A stretch of DNA of 64,000 nt from Selenomonas sp. TAMA-11512. Its GTDB lineage: Bacteria > Bacillota > Negativicutes > Selenomonadales > Selenomonadaceae. The notes beneath the pieces are model-generated. The model was not told where the DNA came from, did no database searches, and worked only from the letters and a program-made list of their open reading frames with translations. Position 1 is the first letter of the stretch. Each line of letters begins with the position of its first letter. The position numbers and the translations under genes are program-made. The DNA lies in assembly GCF_037076525.1 (NCBI RefSeq), contig NZ_AP029018.1, forward strand, positions 1,823,001 to 1,887,000, in the 5' to 3' direction. This document shows, in pieces, positions 17,801-30,502 of this stretch.

Positions 17801-18843
17801 GGACCGACGACGATAACGGAACGCCCCGAGTAGTCCACGCGCTTGCCGAGGAGGTTCTGACGGAAGCGGCCCTGCTTGCCCTTGAGCATATCCGAGAGCG
17901 ACTTCAACGGACGATTGCCGGGGCCGGTAACCGGACGGCCCCGGCGGCCGTTGTCGATGAGCGCATCGACCGCCTCCTGGAGCATGCGCTTCTCATTGCG
18001 GACGATGATATCCGGCGCGCCGAGATCGAGCAGACGCTTGAGACGATTGTTGCGGTTGATGACACGGCGATAGAGATCGTTGAGATCGCTTGTCGCGAAG
18101 CGGCCGCCGTCCAGCTGCACCATCGGGCGCAGCTCGGGAGTAATGACGGGAACGACGTCCATGATCATCCACGAGGGATTGTTGCCGGACTTGCGGAACG
18201 CCTCGACGACTTCGAGACGGCGAATCGCGCGCACCTTGCGCTGTCCGGAGACCTCGCGCAGCTCCTTGCGGAGCTTCTCGTTCATCTCCTCGAGATCGAG
18301 CTCATCCAGCAGCTCTTTGACCGCCTCGGCGCCCATGCCGACACGAAATTCATCGCCGTACTTGGCGCGATTTTCACGATACTCGGTCTCCGTCAGGAGC
18401 TGTTTCTTCATCAGCGGCGTGTCCGCCGGATCGAGCACGATGTAGGAAGCGAAATAGAGCACCTTTTCTAAAGAGCGGGGGCTGACGTCCAAGATGAGCC
18501 CCATACGGCTTGGGATGCCCTTGAAATACCAAATATGGGAGACGGGAGCGGCGAGCTCGATGTGTCCCATGCGATCGCGGCGAACCTTCGCGCGCGTGAC
18601 CTCGACACCGCAGCGGTCGCAGACGATGCCCTTATAGCGGATGCGCTTGTACTTGCCGCAATGGCATTCCCAGTCGCGCGTAGGTCCGAAAATACGCTCG
18701 CAGAACAGACCGTCGCGCTCCGGCTTCAAGGTGCGATAGTTGATCGTCTCCGGCTTCTTGACCTCACCGTACGACCAGTCACGAATCTTCTCTGGCGAAG
18801 CAAGGCCGATCCGCATCGAATCAAAGTTGTTTACATCCAACAA
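14857..18843 (-). CDS. rpoC: DNA-directed RNA polymerase subunit beta'
   Basis: Largest subunit of RNA polymerase, carrying the catalytic Mg2+ loop in [13 protein letters not shown]. The N-terminal zinc finger CHCGKYKR...CDRCGVEV, the bridge-helix region and the C-terminal [14 protein letters not shown] zinc site are all present. At 1328 residues it is about 130 longer than the Bacillus subtilis protein. The extra length lies around residues 800-980, where a GR-AxDI-xxET-E motif occurs twice (about 816 [16 protein letters not shown] and about 967 [16 protein letters not shown]). The gene follows rpoB after 18 bp and must be co-transcribed with it. The frame is intact. Confidence 0.98.
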   Translation of the reverse strand: MLDVNNFDSMRIGLASPEKIRDWSYGEVKKPETINYRTLKPERDGLFCERIFGPTRDWECHCGKYKRIRYKGIVCDRCGVEVTRAKVRRDRMGHIELAAPVSHIWYFKGIPSRMGLILDVSPRSLEKVLYFASYIVLDPADTPLMKKQLLTETEYRENRAKYGDEFRVGMGAEAVKELLDELDLEEMNEKLRKELREVSGQRKVRAIRRLEVVEAFRKSGNNPSWMIMDVVPVITPELRPMVQLDGGRFATSDLNDLYRRVINRNNRLKRLLDLGAPDIIVRNEKRMLQEAVDALIDNGRRGRPVTGPGNRPLKSLSDMLKGKQGRFRQNLLGKRVDYSGRSVIVVGPELKLHQCGLPKEMALELFKPFVMKKLVASEAAHNIKSAKRMVERARPEVWDMLEEVIKEHPVLLNRAPTLHRLGIQAFEPVLTEGRALKLHPLACTAYNADFDGDQMAIHLPLSAEAQAEARILMLAANHILAPKDGRPIIVPSQDMILGAYYLTILRPGARGEGKVVTGINEALLAYQHGELHLQAPIKAYIEGYGIVNTSLGRMIFNEILPPEIRSYSKDENGEWCLGELMKKKALGKLVADCFHHFGAAKTAVVIDDVKNLGYHYACLAGMTVAISDIIVPEEKANILHETEGKVNHIDRLFGRGLITDEERYNKVCALWDQATKDVTKAMMNNMDAFNPIKMMADSGARGNEQQMRQLAGMRGLMADPSGKIIDLPIKANFREGLTVSDYFISSHGARKGLADTALRTADSGYLTRRLVDVAQDVIVREDDCDVVGINLARERARLATSAAAAVAILKDALVGRITASDILAPETDELLIPKDTALTAEDLDLIGEEGVGEVSLRGAGFSSEAVLSNAMMTEVISLGEPEEKAREAIHHAMIHEMLGKKTADAVVDEDGVEILAADSELTEELIDRILDSTAHEVKVRNNNVRGIEVEAIMEGSSVSVSLEDRITGRVLAEDIIDSETGEVVAHLNEMIDEALAAKIAKVRKKVSIRSVLTCKSQFGVCIKCYGRDLANQSQVDVGEAVGIIAAQSIGEPGTQLTMRTFHTGGVAGDDITQGLPRVEELFEARKPKHNAIIAEIEGEASVQDGKGMRYVTITPMTGEAREYAIPYGSRLVAVDGMHLKPGDKLTEGSINPHDILRVCGLRDTQRYLVYEVKKVYQSQGVDINDKHIEVMVRQMLHKVKIEESGDTGFLPGEYIDINSFETANAEAIEANGMPAVAKPILLGITKASLATDSFLSAASFQETTRVLTDAAIKGKVDPLIGLKENVIIGKLIPAGTGMSRYRNISVVDPNPPAQELPEEDVKGENVSA

Positions 18844-18861
18844 GGCGGTATCGCTCCTTTC

Positions 18862-22608
<3,747 letters not shown>

Positions 22609-22702
22609 TAAGTCCCTCACCTCTCTCAATCGCAGATACATCTTTCTATCGCTGTGAAAAAGCTAAACACACACAAAAAAGCCGAAACAGACGGAGGGTC
22701 AC

Positions 22703-22735
22703 AAAAAAACAAGGCGAACACATTCCCAGCCTTGC
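22703..22735 (-). terminator. Attenuator-like intrinsic terminator in the rpoB leader
   Basis: In the rpoB direction GCAAGGC and GCCTTG form a stem around a 13-nt loop, followed by seven Ts. It lies about 115 nt after the promoter at 22850-22878 and about 95 nt before rpoB, so transcripts must read through it. The rest of 22609-22948 contains no gene. Confidence 0.6.
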
Positions 22736-22849
22736 TTTTTCTCTACGCTCCTATCACGTTCCGCATTCTTCAAAGTATTTAATTTCCCAGCTTCAAAACT
22801 CGCAACCTTGTACGCTCCTAATATCATATCGTACACGTCGTAGTGATAC

Positions 22850-22878
22850 AGTTTACTATAGTTCTGACGGCGTGTCAA
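22850..22878 (-). promoter_or_regulatory. Likely rpoBC promoter
   Basis: TTGACA (22873-22878), 17-bp spacer and TAAACT (22850-22855) on the minus strand, about 240 bp upstream of rpoB. A sigma-A-type match. Confidence 0.7.
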
Positions 22879-22948
22879 TCAAAAATTTTTGTCTGTTTTT
22901 ATTTGCCGACTCGGCTCCTTTACAATAAAACCGTCATTTATATTTCTC

Positions 22949-23686
22949 TTACGCTTCTCTGTCAAGCGCTCCGTGGTCATAGAAATAGCTTCCCTTGACA
23001 ATGCTTTCGGCATCGCCCTCGCCATGACACTCTATATAGCGCAGCATATTCTCGTGCACGTCGATCATCTGCTTCTGTCCCTTTGCCGTCCTCGTCATAT
23101 TGTGAATCGTACGGCGACGAATTTCCGTCGTCAAAAGACGCACGAGCTTTGCAATCTTCGCAAAGAGAGGATTTTTCGTCATCGTGGCCAGTGTATCGTG
23201 AAAAGCGTTGTCCTGTTGGAAGGAGTCCTCTCCATCCGCCGCTAAAAGGGCCTTTTTCAGCTTTTTAAAAACCTGCTCCAGCTCTTTGATATCTGCCGCC
23301 TCGGCATGGCGCGCCGCCAGAACAAGCATGCCTATATCCAGCCACTCACGCAGCTCCTTTAAGGAGTCCAAGGACTCCGAGCGGTCGAGAATGATGCCGT
23401 AGAGCAGCGGGTCGATCATCTTATCCGAAAACCCCTCCGACACAAACGTGCCGTCCGGACGTCGTATCTCAAGCACTCCAAAGGACACGAGGATCTTGAT
23501 CGCCTCGCGCACGGAATTGCGTCCGACCCCCAGACTATCCGAGAGCTCTATCTCTGTCGGGATGCGATCGCCGGGATTCAGCTCTCGTCGAATCATTGCG
23601 CCGGTTAACCGCTCAATCACGCGATCCACCACAGAGGTGCTTCTGATCGGTTTCAAAAAGCTCTGCCCGGCAGCTGCCTGTTCCAT
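22949..23686 (-). CDS. FadR-type GntR transcription regulator
   Basis: 245-residue regulator with an N-terminal GntR winged helix (PGDRIPTEIELSDSLGVGRN, SVREAIKILVSFGVLEIRRP) and a C-terminal FCD effector domain of about 150 residues (AFHDTLATMTKNPLFAKI; VDVHENMLRYIECHG-like metal/ligand histidines). The start at 23686 has GGAGG 7 nt upstream; the ATG two codons earlier is too close to the site. It ends the catabolic cluster and is the natural candidate to bind the repeated operator-like sequences at 26503 and 33316 (inference). Effector unknown, perhaps a sugar acid as in many FCD proteins. Confidence 0.9.
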   Translation of the reverse strand: MEQAAAGQSFLKPIRSTSVVDRVIERLTGAMIRRELNPGDRIPTEIELSDSLGVGRNSVREAIKILVSFGVLEIRRPDGTFVSEGFSDKMIDPLLYGIILDRSESLDSLKELREWLDIGMLVLAARHAEAADIKELEQVFKKLKKALLAADGEDSFQQDNAFHDTLATMTKNPLFAKIAKLVRLLTTEIRRRTIHNMTRTAKGQKQMIDVHENMLRYIECHGEGDAESIVKGSYFYDHGALDREA

Positions 23687-23865
23687 CTCCATGCCTCCTT
23701 CAAGTGCTTAAACAAATGTATTCTGCGCATTTTCTTAATCGCATCAACAATTAGTATACAGGAAATAAAATAGATTGGCAAAAGAAGGGCAACCCTATGG
23801 CTGTAGGCTGCCCATCTCTTGCTGAAAGGGGTTTATGGTATTTTCTATGGAAGCACGATGGAGGA

Positions 23866-24618
23866 TCAGTCCATGTGCGATCCGCCGTTGATGTCGATTT
23901 CCTCACCCGTGATGTAGGACGCTTCCTTGGAGGCGAGGAACACGATGGTGTTTGCGACTTCCTGCGTCTCGCCCGGGCGCTTCATCGGAATGTCGTCAAT
24001 TACCTTCTTGACGAGATCTTCCGGAAGCGACTTCCAGATTTCCGTGTTGATAAGACCGGGGCAAACGCAGTTAATCGTAACTCCCTTGTCGGAAATCTCA
24101 CGGGACAGGTTCTTGGAGAATGCCATGACGCCGGCTTTTGCCGCCGAGTAATGCGCACCGCCGAAGATACCTCCGCCGCGCTTCGCGGATACGGAGGAAA
24201 GGTTGACGATACGGCCGTAGCCCGCCTCGATCATCGGCTTCATGCACGCCTGTGTGACGAGAAAGAGACCGAACATGTTAACCGCAAAGATTTTCTGCAT
24301 ATCCTCCAGCGTCATGTCGGCGACCGTGACCTTCTGCGAAATGCCGGCATTGTTGACGAGGACATCGATACGGCCGAACTTGTCCATAAGGGTCTTGACC
24401 ATATGGTCAACCGATGCCTTATCCGTGACATTGAGTTCGATCGGGAATGCCTTTCCGCCCTCAGACTCAATGAGCTTAGCGGTTTCTTCCTGCCCGCGCA
24501 GGTCGGCGATGACAACCTGTGCACCCTGCTTTGCAAACGTGCGGGCAATGACGCGGCCGATCCCCTTCTCGGAGCCTGCACCGGTGACGATGACTACCTG
24601 ACCATCAAATTCTAACAT
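23866..24618 (-). CDS. SDR-family oxidoreductase (gluconate/polyol dehydrogenase-like)
   Basis: 250-residue classical short-chain dehydrogenase. The nucleotide site is VTGAGSEKGIGRVIA (TGxxxGxG type), NNAG occurs at 89-92, and the catalytic set is Ser141/142, Tyr157 and Lys161 (YSAAK). IADL after the second strand suggests NAD(H) preference. RBS AGGAGG precedes the ATG at 24618. It is the last gene of the transketolase unit. A sugar, polyol or sugar-acid substrate is likely from context, but specificity cannot be told. A GC-rich hairpin lies in the 109-bp gap to the transketolase gene. Confidence 0.85.
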   Translation of the reverse strand: MLEFDGQVVIVTGAGSEKGIGRVIARTFAKQGAQVVIADLRGQEETAKLIESEGGKAFPIELNVTDKASVDHMVKTLMDKFGRIDVLVNNAGISQKVTVADMTLEDMQKIFAVNMFGLFLVTQACMKPMIEAGYGRIVNLSSVSAKRGGGIFGGAHYSAAKAGVMAFSKNLSREISDKGVTINCVCPGLINTEIWKSLPEDLVKKVIDDIPMKRPGETQEVANTIVFLASKEASYITGEEIDINGGSHMD

Positions 24619-24727
24619 GTTTATGCCTCCTAAGATTCGCAAATGAAACCCGCCTGTCCCTGCGGGCGCCGCTCCCTGCGCATGGAGGGAACGGCCCGCC
24701 GCAAGAGACGCACAATGTATACGAAGC

Positions 24728-25653
24728 TTACTGCAGGCTCTCCGCCTGCTTGACGATGTTCTCGACGGTGACGCCGTTCTTCTCGAGAAGTCTCTCATAA
24801 GGCGCGGACTCGCCGAACTGATCTTGGATGCCGATGCGGCGGACAATCCCCTTGCCCATCTCCGCGACAACTTCCGAGACGGCGCTGCCGAGACCGTTGA
24901 TGATGTTGTGGTCTTCGACCGTGACGATCTTGCCGATCTCGTTGACTGCCTTTGTGACGGCCTCCACATCAAGCGGCTTGATTGTGTGGATGTCGAGTAC
25001 GCGAGCCGAGATACCCTTCTTCTCAAGCTCTGCCGCCGCGTCGATGGCAAGGCGAACCGTATCGCCGTTTGCAAGGAGGGCGACACCCTTGCCGTCACGA
25101 ACCTGATGTGCCCTGCCGATCGTGAATTCCACATGCTCATCGTAGATGACGGGAACGCATCGCGCGTAAAGCGGAGATAAACAGGTCCGTCATAGTTTGC
25201 AGCCGCGCGGACGAGCTTTCTTGCCGAGAAGTAATCTGCCGGCATGATGACCGTCATATTCGGAATCGTGCGGAGCACTCCCATGTCCTCGATGGCCTGA
25301 TGGCTGGCGCCGTCGTTTGCGGGAGTCACGCCGCCATGTGAGCAGGCAATCTTGACGGGAAGCTCCGTGTAGCAGATCTGCTGACGAATCATCTCGCATA
25401 TGCGCAGGGAACCGAATACTGCATAGGTGACAACAAACGGAATCTTGCCGCACGTGGCGAGACCGGCGGCTACACCGGCCGCGTTCTGCTCCGCAATGCC
25501 GACATTGACATGCTGTTCGGGAAACGCCTTTGCAAATGCCGTCGTCTTGCAGGACTTTCCGATATCGGCATCAACAACGTAAATGCGGGAATCCTCTTTA
25601 CCGAGGGCGACAATCTCGTCTCCAAAGCCGTCGCGAGTTGCTTTCTTTTCCAT
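24728..25653 (-). pseudogene. Transketolase, C-terminal subunit, single frameshift
   Basis: The C-terminal half of a split transketolase, carrying the Pyr domain and the C-terminal domain. The first frame gives MEKKATRDGFGDEIVALGKE, IYVVDADIGKSCKT, GIAEQNAAGVAAGLA (with the catalytic Glu) and YFSARKLVRAAANYDGPVYL. After TRDAFP the protein continues in another frame as VIYDEHVEFTIGRAHQVRDG and ends EKNGVTVENIVKQAESLQ. Inserting one base in the GGG at about 25151 (+ strand) restores about 308 residues. It overlaps the end of the N-terminal subunit gene by one base (TAATG). Either a real -1 mutation or a base-call error. Confidence 0.85.
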
Positions 25654-26467
25654 TATGCTTTTCCTCCCAGCTCTGCCATTGCCTGCTCATACTGCTCTTT
25701 GTTCGGAGCATTGCCGTGCCAGCCGCAGTCATTCTCCATGTAAGAAACGCCCTTGACCGTCTGTGCAATGATTGCCTTCGGCAGACCGTTCTTGGAGAGG
25801 TGAATCGAATCCATCGTGCGGCAGATCGCTTCCATGTCATGGCCGTCCACATAATAGATCTCGAAGCCGAAAGCCTTGAACTTCTCGGCGAGATCGCCGT
25901 TCGGCATGACATCGTCCGTCGAACCGTCGATCTGGAGCTTATTCACATCAAGGATGACAACAAGGTTGTCGATCTGATACTTGTGCGCCGTGTTTGCCGC
26001 TTCCCAGATCTCGCCTTCCTGTGCCTCGCCGTCACCGACCATGCAGTAAGTCCAGAAGGATTTTTGTCACGCTTGCCGGCGAAAGCCATGCCGACCGCGC
26101 AGGCAAGCCCCTGCCCGAGGGAACCCGTCGAAATGTCGATGCCCGGGCACTTGACCATCGAAGGATGCCCCTGCAGAGGAGAGCCTTCCTTGCGAAGCGT
26201 GTGGAGCACGGACTCTTCAAAATAGCCGAGCTTACCGAGCGCCGCGTACTGAATCGGTGCTACATGGCCCTTAGAGAGAACGAAGCGGTCTCTGTCTTCC
26301 CATTTCGGATCGACATTCATGTACTTGAAATACAGTGCCGCAACGAAGTCCGCCGCCGACAGGCTGCCGCCCGGATGCCCCGACTGTGCCTCGTAAATCA
26401 TGGTCACAGCCGTTTTCCTAAGCTCCGTCGCGATGTCCTTGAGCTCCGCTACACTTCTTTTTGGCAT
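25653..26467 (-). pseudogene. Transketolase, N-terminal (TPP-binding) subunit, single frameshift
   Basis: N-terminal half of a split transketolase. It has SGHPGGSLSAADFVAALYF, RDRFVLSKGHVAPIQYAALG, GHPSMVKCPGIDISTGSLGQ, then after a frameshift near 26055 the thiamine-diphosphate motif GDGEAQEGEIWEAANTAH with VVILDVNKLQIDG. One added base in the CC of the AATCCTTC stretch restores the frame (about 270 residues). AAGGAG lies 9 nt before the ATG at 26467. With the downstream gene it would form the two-subunit enzyme that transfers two-carbon units and can use erythrose 4-phosphate, the expected product of the isomerase pair next door. Confidence 0.85.
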
Positions 26468-26502
26468 TACCATTCACTCCTTTATAATTTTCCCGTTTGT
26501 AC

Positions 26503-26560
26503 AACATAGGATGTTACGACCTTTACTAAAGGTCGTAACATCCCACATTGACCGTGTCAA
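26503..26560 (-). promoter_or_regulatory. Promoter and palindromic operator of the transketolase unit
   Basis: On the minus strand TTGACA (26555-26560) is followed by a poor -10 (TACGAC, 26532-26537, 17-bp spacing). A perfect palindrome with 17-bp arms and a single central base occupies 26509-26543. Partly overlapping it, GTAACATCCTATGTTGTAC contains AACAT-CCT-ATGTT (26503-26515), nearly the same as a site just after the -10 of the TRAP promoter at 33316-33328. Confidence 0.6.
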
Positions 26561-26608
26561 GCACTTTTTCCGTTTTCCTCAAATAATTTTGAGATTTCAT
26601 AAGACAAA

Positions 26609-26641
26609 GGAGAGTCATCCCTGCGGACAACTCTCTCCGTG
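26609..26641 (-). terminator. Terminator-like hairpin after the TPI-like gene
   Basis: GGAGAGAGTT and ACTCTCC form an imperfect stem, followed by TTTGTCTT on the minus strand, directly after the stop at 26644. It separates the isomerase unit from the transketolase promoter. Confidence 0.45.
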
Positions 26642-26643
26642 CA

Positions 26644-27438
26644 TCATCGACCTGCCTTTTTTCGGGCCAGACGAATCAAATCATTGAATTTTTCCGCATC
26701 CCATGCGCTACGGCCGACAAAGAGTCCGTCGATGTTTCTGCGGACAATGAGCTCCTCGGCATTCTGCGGATTGACACTGCCGCCATAGAGGACGGGGAGC
26801 TCCTCGCCGCGCGCGCCGAAGAGCTCCACGAGGCAGTCACGGATGACCTGATGCTTCGTCTCGGCATATTCCGCACTCGCCGGCTTTCCGCCGACGCCGA
26901 TTGCCCAGACCGGCTCGTAAGCGACCCAGATCTTCGGCGTATCACCGTCAAAGGCACGCTCCGCCGGGACATCCTTGAATCCCACTTTGAGCTGCGTACG
27001 GAGGACTTCATCGGAGATGTTGTTCTCCTTCTCCTCCCCCGTCTCGCCGACGCAGAGAAGCGCCGTGAAGCCATGCCTGCGGGCGGCAAGGACTTTCCAA
27101 TTCTCCCGCTCATCGGTCTCACCGAAGACATGACGGCGCTCCGAGTGACCGATCATGACAAGGTCGAGCGCAAGCTCTTTGAGCATTACGGGACTGATTT
27201 CTCCCGTAAACTGTCCTTCATCCTCCCACCCCATGTTCTGCGCGCCGAGATGGACAAGTCCGCGGTTCTCGATCTTAACGGCATCGGGAAGCGACGTATA
27301 TGAAGGAATGACAAAGAGCTCAAAATCCTCACGATTCATGTCCTTCGTGAGATCCGTCAGCGTATCGAGAAACACCTTCGTCTCTTTGATGGTCTTGTAC
27401 ATCTTGAGGTTTGTACCGAAGTAAATCTTCTTTAGCAT
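26644..27438 (-). CDS. Triosephosphate isomerase-like aldose/ketose-phosphate isomerase (possibly L-erythrulose 1-phosphate isomerase)
   Basis: 264-residue TIM barrel. The catalytic set is present: Asn10 and Lys12 (GTNLKMYK), His98 (IGHSERRHVFGE) and Glu175 (YEPVWAIG). The flexible loop 6 reads AIGVGGKPAS instead of the usual AIGTGK, which is a feature of TPI paralogues (LerI/EryH type) that act on tetrulose phosphates. It overlaps the RpiB-like gene by 7 bp; that pair makes D-erythrose 4-phosphate in the erythritol pathway of Brucella and Mycobacterium. The alternative is a real TPI that takes dihydroxyacetone phosphate made by PdxA2. Confidence 0.85.
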   Translation of the reverse strand: MLKKIYFGTNLKMYKTIKETKVFLDTLTDLTKDMNREDFELFVIPSYTSLPDAVKIENRGLVHLGAQNMGWEDEGQFTGEISPVMLKELALDLVMIGHSERRHVFGETDERENWKVLAARRHGFTALLCVGETGEEKENNISDEVLRTQLKVGFKDVPAERAFDGDTPKIWVAYEPVWAIGVGGKPASAEYAETKHQVIRDCLVELFGARGEELPVLYGGSVNPQNAEELIVRRNIDGLFVGRSAWDAEKFNDLIRLARKKAGR

Positions 27439-27875
27439 GTGCCTTTTTCCTCATATTCCGTCATCGCGTCGACTTTCTTGCCGGAGCGTTCGTTGTAGAC
27501 ATACGTCTCGTTCAGAAAGGCGGTGATAAGCTCCTTGCCGAGCATATCGCCGTCGACCTGTGAGCCCAGCGTCATGATCTGGCAGTTATTGGATAGTACC
27601 GCGCGCTTTGCGGAATACACATCATGGACTACCGCTGCGCGGATGCCCTTGACCTTGTTCGCCGCAAGCATGACGCCCAGGCCCGTCCCGCAAAACAGAA
27701 TGCCGCGCTCAAAGTGTCCCGCGGCGATCTCTTCACCGACCTTGACAGCGACGCGCGCATAGATCGGATCCTCGCTGCCGAAATCCGTGACTTCATGTCC
27801 GAGGCTCTTGATGTGCTCAATCATGATCTGCTTGTAGCTCTCTGCGTTCGGATCGCAGCCTACTGCTATTTTCAT
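27432..27875 (-). CDS. RpiB/LacA/LacB-family sugar-phosphate isomerase (possibly D-erythrulose 4-phosphate isomerase)
   Basis: 147 residues beginning MKIAVGCDPNAESYKQIM, with the phosphate-binding region DFGSEDPIYARVA and the active-site Cys62 in GILFCGTGLGVMLAANKVKG. The length and C-terminal tail fit RpiB homologues of the DerI/EryI type more than classic ribose 5-phosphate isomerase B, but sequence alone does not settle it. RBS AAAGGAAG precedes the ATG. It sits between the DUF1537 kinase and the TPI-like gene, with which it is translationally coupled. Confidence 0.87.
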   Translation of the reverse strand: MKIAVGCDPNAESYKQIMIEHIKSLGHEVTDFGSEDPIYARVAVKVGEEIAAGHFERGILFCGTGLGVMLAANKVKGIRAAVVHDVYSAKRAVLSNNCQIMTLGSQVDGDMLGKELITAFLNETYVYNERSGKKVDAMTEYEEKGTC

Positions 27876-27904
27876 AATGTGTACTTCCTTTCGTAAAACA
27901 AACG

Positions 27905-29154
27905 TTATCTCGATGCTTCCAGCATGATGCGGTCGACGATTTCAATCGCCATGCCGTTGTGCCCCGTAAGTCCGCCCTTGCCGATGATGGGAAATCCCTC
28001 GTAGTGTCCCGTCAGGCGACCGACATCGATCTGCGCGATGACATAATCCAGGACTTCGATGCTCTCCACGCCCAGCATGGCGCAGACATTGACCATCGTA
28101 TCGCCGCCCGTGGCATAGATGCCGGCAATCTTGTCCCGATCGACACGACGCAGCACACGGGAGATGATCATGCCCAGCCCCGCGTTGATACGGTCGGCGG
28201 AGGAATTCCCCTCCGTGTAACCGTGCGCCGCATCCTCTTCCGCGAGATTCAGGACGATGTCGTGAAGCGCCGTCTCAAACAGAATGGCGCGCGGCTGCTC
28301 TCTGCGATTGAGGAGTACGATGGCCGCGTCGACGGCACGATCGACTTCATGAAGCGCCGTCTCTCCATCCTCGATGAACGCCCTCGGGTCACAGGAAATG
28401 CGAATGCATCTCTCATCCTGTGTCAGGACTTCCATCTGCTTCTTCGTGACGGGCGTCGCGGAGCCGGCGGCAATGAGCACCGTCTTGTTGCGGACAGGAG
28501 GTCCGTCGGGAATATTCGGCGCCTCCGGTTCAACGAGTCCACGGCGATAGGCGAGCTTCGTCGTAAAGGGGCCGGGATCCGCTGCAAGGACATTCCAATC
28601 GAGCGCTACGCACGCCTTGGCAACCTCATCCACATCCTCGATCGTGATGGCGTCGACAACGATGACGCGCGCGCCGCCAAGAGCGCAGGAATGTAGTTTT
28701 CCCTGACCGGCGTGCGCACATCGCGTGCCGCCGGCGTCTTGACGAGAGCGACGCCGTCGATGACGGAATACCCGCCGACGAGAATGCGGCGGGACTCCGG
28801 CATAGCCGGGACGACAATCGCCACGGCATCATCCCCCAGATCCTCGAGCATCTGGTCAATCTCATAGCCGACGCCGCCGCGCATCGTCGTATCCGTGCGC
28901 TTGGAGAAGTACACCGCCCCCATCTTCTTGAGCGCAGCCATCGCGTCGTGAACAAGTCCTTTCGCCATCGGCGGCGGCAGCGGACGGGAATTCGTCGATA
29001 TGACGACGGCATCGAGTCCGAGATCTTTTTCCTCGCGAAGCGCGGCATTCGCAATGAAGTAGACCTGTGTACGTGCCTTGCTGCGAGCCAATATGACGCC
29101 TACCGTTGTAGCGCCTGTCAAATCGTCCGCGATGACACCGATGCGTTCCGCCAT
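27905..29154 (-). pseudogene. Four-carbon acid sugar kinase (DUF1537, DtnK/OtnK-like), single frameshift
   Basis: DUF1537 kinases phosphorylate D-threonate, D-erythronate or related acids. The N-terminal frame starts MAERIGVIADDLTGATTVGV with the family signature ADDLTGA and continues through STNSRPLPP and KRTDTTMRGGVGYEID. After about residue 157 the frame shifts (in GCGCGCGCC near 28670) and goes on as ACVALDWNVLAADPGPFTTK, LIAAGSATPVTKKQMEVL and YATGGDTMVNVCAMLG, the C-terminal nucleotide site. One added base restores about 416 residues. The ATG follows the PdxA2 stop by 1 base. As sequenced it cannot make a full protein. Confidence 0.87.
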
Positions 29155-29155
29155 C

Positions 29156-30171
29156 TTACCTGCCCCCGTCGTGCTTCAGGATCGCGTACTCGGCGCAGAC
29201 TTTCGTCGATTCGATCAGGCTGATCGGGTTTGCGATATGCTTGCCGGCGATGTCGAAGGCGGTGCCGTGGTCGACCGACCCGCGGATGAAAGGAAGCCCC
29301 CATGTAATCGTGACAGCCTTTTCAAAGTCCAGCGTCTTGCAGGCGATATGTCCCTGATCATGATACATCGAAAGGATGGCGTTGAACTTGCCGCTCTTGC
29401 CGATGTTGAATATGGAATCGCCCGGAATCGGTCCGACCGCATTGATCCCCTCCGCTTTTGCCGCCTCAACAGCCGGAATGAGCTCATCGATTTCCTCACG
29501 GCCGAAGAGCCCGTTGTCTCCGTTGTGCGGATTGATGCCGGCTACAGCAATCAGCGGATTGTCAATGCCGACGGAGCGAAGCTCCTTGTCGATGTTGCGA
29601 ATGAAGTCGAGGACGACATCCTTCGTAGCGTACTTGACCGCGTCTATGAGCGACATATGGCGGCTGACAAAGAATACGCGAACGCGTGGCAGGAGAACAT
29701 CGTGAGCGCATAGGGAGACTTCGTCGCGTTCTGATAGATCTCCGTATGACCCGGCTCCTTGACATGACAAAGCTTGATGGACTGCTTATTGATCGGAGAT
29801 GTCGAAACCACGTCGACCTTTCCGGCAAGTCCGAGCTCGATCGACTTCATGATCCAGTCGATCGACATCTGCCCCGCTTCTTTCTGCACCTCGCCCCACT
29901 TGATATTGTCTTCATCGTAAGTGCCCGTCTCCAAGACATCGACCGTGCCCAGCTCGTACTTCGCCTCGGACGGATCGCTGATGACGTTGATCGCAAAATC
30001 CTGTCCGATGACTTCACGTGCGCGCTCAAGCATCTTCCTGCTGCCGATGACAAATGGGCGGCAGCAGTCGGCAATCTCCTGACTGAGCATCGTCGCTGCC
30101 GTGATTTCGGGGCCTATACCAGCAGGATCTCCCATTGTGATTGCCATGACCGGCTTAAATGCCATACGCAA
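29156..30171 (-). pseudogene. PdxA2-type 4-phospho-tetronate dehydrogenase, single frameshift
   Basis: PdxA2 oxidises 4-phospho-D-threonate or -erythronate, which then loses CO2 to give dihydroxyacetone phosphate. The first frame shows ITMGDPAGIGPEITAATMLS, the family start, then KQSIKLCHVKEPGHTEIYQN. After SPYALTMFSCHA the frame shifts (about 29680, in CGCGAACGCG) to RVRVFFVSRHMSLIDAVKYA, IAVAGINPHNGDNGLFG, MYHDQGHIACKTLDFEKAVT and RGSVDHGTAFDIAGK, which carry the metal-binding histidines and aspartates. One added base restores about 337 residues. Its coupling to a DUF1537 kinase is what distinguishes PdxA2 from the vitamin B6 enzyme. Confidence 0.87.
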
Positions 30172-30235
30172 TTCCTCCCTCGCATACTATAAGAAGCACT
30201 GATACAGGAAGTGATCCCTATAACTATACATTATC

Positions 30236-30425
30236 CTATGTTCCACATTGTTTGTATTCTTCTCAAATGCCTTATATCCTTTTTCCAAAAATTTTTATCT
30301 GCCATCTCTTTGACAGCCGCCTCGACGATATCAAATACCGTGACGTCAAAGCCCGCCTTCAGGAGATTGCGAACCATCGGCCGGTCCATGATGCCCAGCC
30401 CGATAAATCCTACCTTTTTCTCCAT
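30236..30425 (-). pseudogene. GarR/3-hydroxyisobutyrate dehydrogenase-like N-terminal fragment
   Basis: A good ribosome site (GGGAGG) precedes MEKKVGFIGLGIMDRPMVRN, LLKAGFDVTVFDIVEAAVKE, the Rossmann start of beta-hydroxyacid dehydrogenases such as tartronate semialdehyde reductase. The usual GLGxMGxPM is GLGIMDRPM here. The match ends after about 48 residues and the frame stops at residue 64, where the full enzyme has about 290. The remaining 30172-30300 holds no gene; ATCCTATGTT at 30234-30243 is a partial match to the operator-like repeat. Confidence 0.75.
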
Positions 30426-30454
30426 ATATATGCCTCCCGGAACTGTAATACATT

Positions 30455-30486
30455 TATAGACAAGGCCCCAAGGGAGCCTTGTCTAT
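30455..30486 (-). terminator. Terminator-like hairpin after dctM
   Basis: TATAGACAAGGC pairs perfectly with GCCTTGTCTATA around an 8-nt loop, 17 bp after the dctM stop. It has no long T run. Confidence 0.55.
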
Positions 30487-30502
30487 AAAAAACACTATGC
30501 GC

